Assembly: GCA_003456455.1 (NCBI GenBank)
Contig: DMRV01000338.1
Location: 1-6,849 of the forward strand
Length of the DNA: 6,849 bases
Origin: Flavobacteriales bacterium
Lineage (GTDB): Bacteria > Bacteroidota > Bacteroidia > UBA10329
Direction: 5' to 3'
Both the position numbers and the translations under genes were made by a program. Positions 6,095 through 6,849 of the stretch are shown here, piece after piece. The notes beneath the pieces were generated by a model. The model was given only the letters and a program-made list of their open reading frames with translations. It did no database searches and was not told the origin of the DNA. The first letter of the stretch is position 1. Every line of letters starts with the position of its first letter.

Positions 6095-6849
6095 AAACAC
6101 TGATCTCATACCTATTGATTGGTCTTTTGCCATTGGCTGCTCTTTCTCAAGAAACAGAGAGCAAATCCTGGAGGGATAAAGTACAATTGAAAGGATATGT
6201 AAAGAATATGCAGTCGTTTCAAATGGTGGATCTCAATTATATCTCACACAGTAATTTGATTCATAATCGACTGAACTTGAAAATCTATCCATCGAAGTCA
6301 TTTACCATTGGCTTGGAAGTAAGAAATCGAGTTTTCACTGGAGATCAAGTTCAGTTTCAACCAGGATTTTCTAATAATGTCGATTTCGATAATGGCTTGG
6401 TAGACTTGAGTTGGCTGTGGTTAAACGAATCAGGTATTGCCGGTTTAACTCAGATTGATCGTGGATGGGTAAAATGGTCCAATGATCAATGGGATGTCAC
6501 CATTGGAAGACAACGGATCAATTGGGGACTGAACGCTTTTTGGAATTCTAATGACTTGTTCAACACCTTCAATTTGGTGGACTTTGACTATGAAGAACGT
6601 CCAGGATCTGATGCGATTCGGGTTCAGCGATTTTTTAAAGATTATTCATCTTTTGAAATTGCAATAGCTCCTTCACAATTTGATTCAACTTGGGTGGGAG
6701 CAGGTATGTACCGCTTCAATAAATGGACGTATGATTTTCAAGTATTAGCAGGTTGGTGGAATGAAGATGTTGCGCTAGGAGCAGGTTGGGCGGGGAATTT
6801 AAAGACAGCTGGATTCAAGGGCGAAGCCACTTACTTTCATCCCCAAGAT
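6091..6849 (+). CDS. Outer-membrane beta-barrel-like protein of unassigned family (3' end beyond window)
   Basis: 253 codons are open to the window edge, so the true length is unknown. Residues 1-19 form a signal peptide (MKT, hydrophobic core, PLAALSQ). After it come alternating amphipathic strands rich in aromatic residues: VQLKGYVKNMQSF (31-43), HNRLNLKIYPSKSFTIGLEVRNRVF (58-82), VDLSWLWL (104-111), DRGWVKWSNDQWDVTIGRQRINWG (123-146), and strands to the end ending in W/Y/F. This pattern fits a transmembrane beta-barrel such as a porin. GRQRINWG (139-146), DLFNTFN (155-161) and DFDYEERPGSDAIRV (164-178) look like conserved barrel motifs, somewhat like DUF1302-type or alginate-porin-like proteins; I cannot place the family. 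The start overlaps the ATPase stop (ATGA), and its first 11 bases match those of the LolA-like gene. Operon position suggests the outer-membrane partner of the ABC/LolA-like system; that role is inferred. Confidence 0.8.
   Translation, partial: MKTLISYLLIGLLPLAALSQETESKSWRDKVQLKGYVKNMQSFQMVDLNYISHSNLIHNRLNLKIYPSKSFTIGLEVRNRVFTGDQVQFQPGFSNNVDFDNGLVDLSWLWLNESGIAGLTQIDRGWVKWSNDQWDVTIGRQRINWGLNAFWNSNDLFNTFNLVDFDYEERPGSDAIRVQRFFKDYSSFEIAIAPSQFDSTWVGAGMYRFNKWTYDFQVLAGWWNEDVALGAGWAGNLKTAGFKGEATYFHPQD

Overview
The window looks like Bacteroidota, probably a Flavobacteriales- or Cytophagales-type marine or environmental lineage. Three things point there: a C-terminal type IX secretion (T9SS) sorting domain on the protein at 639-1472, promoter elements of the Bacteroidota form TTG-N19-TAnnTTTG, and A/T-rich start regions without Shine-Dalgarno sequences. 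Gene content is dense, and no stretch over 300 bases lacks a gene.

Layout. Positions 1-525 (minus strand) hold the N-terminal part of an ABC-F translation factor of the YbiT type, cut by the window edge. A 113-base divergent gap follows. At 639-1472 is a secreted protein with one c-type heme motif (CxxCH) and a T9SS C-terminal domain, closed by a strong intrinsic terminator at 1492-1523. From 1598 to the right edge all genes run on the plus strand with very tight spacing and form one apparent operon: a TetR-family regulator, a LolA-like periplasmic lipid-binding protein (PF17131 type), two LolC/LolE/MacB-type ABC permeases of identical length, their LolD/MacB-type ATPase, and an outer-membrane beta-barrel-like protein cut by the right edge. 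Start and stop codons overlap as ATGA at 2176-2179 and 6091-6094, and the two permeases are 2 bases apart.

How they may work together. The last five genes could make a complete trans-envelope path: an inner-membrane ABC extractor (two permeases and an ATPase), a periplasmic hydrophobic carrier, and an outer-membrane partner. The TetR protein would control it from a promoter whose -33 and -7 boxes lie inside two TetR-like operators. This resembles lipoprotein sorting (LolCDE-LolA) in architecture, but the regulator and the dedicated barrel suggest an inducible lipid or hydrophobic-compound export or maintenance system. The cargo cannot be read from the sequence.

The main points for a second look are the operator/promoter superposition at 1533-1591, the operon as a possible LolA-like/ABC/barrel system, the unassigned barrel family with its GRQRINWG and DFDYEERPGSDA motifs, the combination of a heme motif with a T9SS signal, and a 12-codon reading frame that exactly bridges the second permease and the ATPase.
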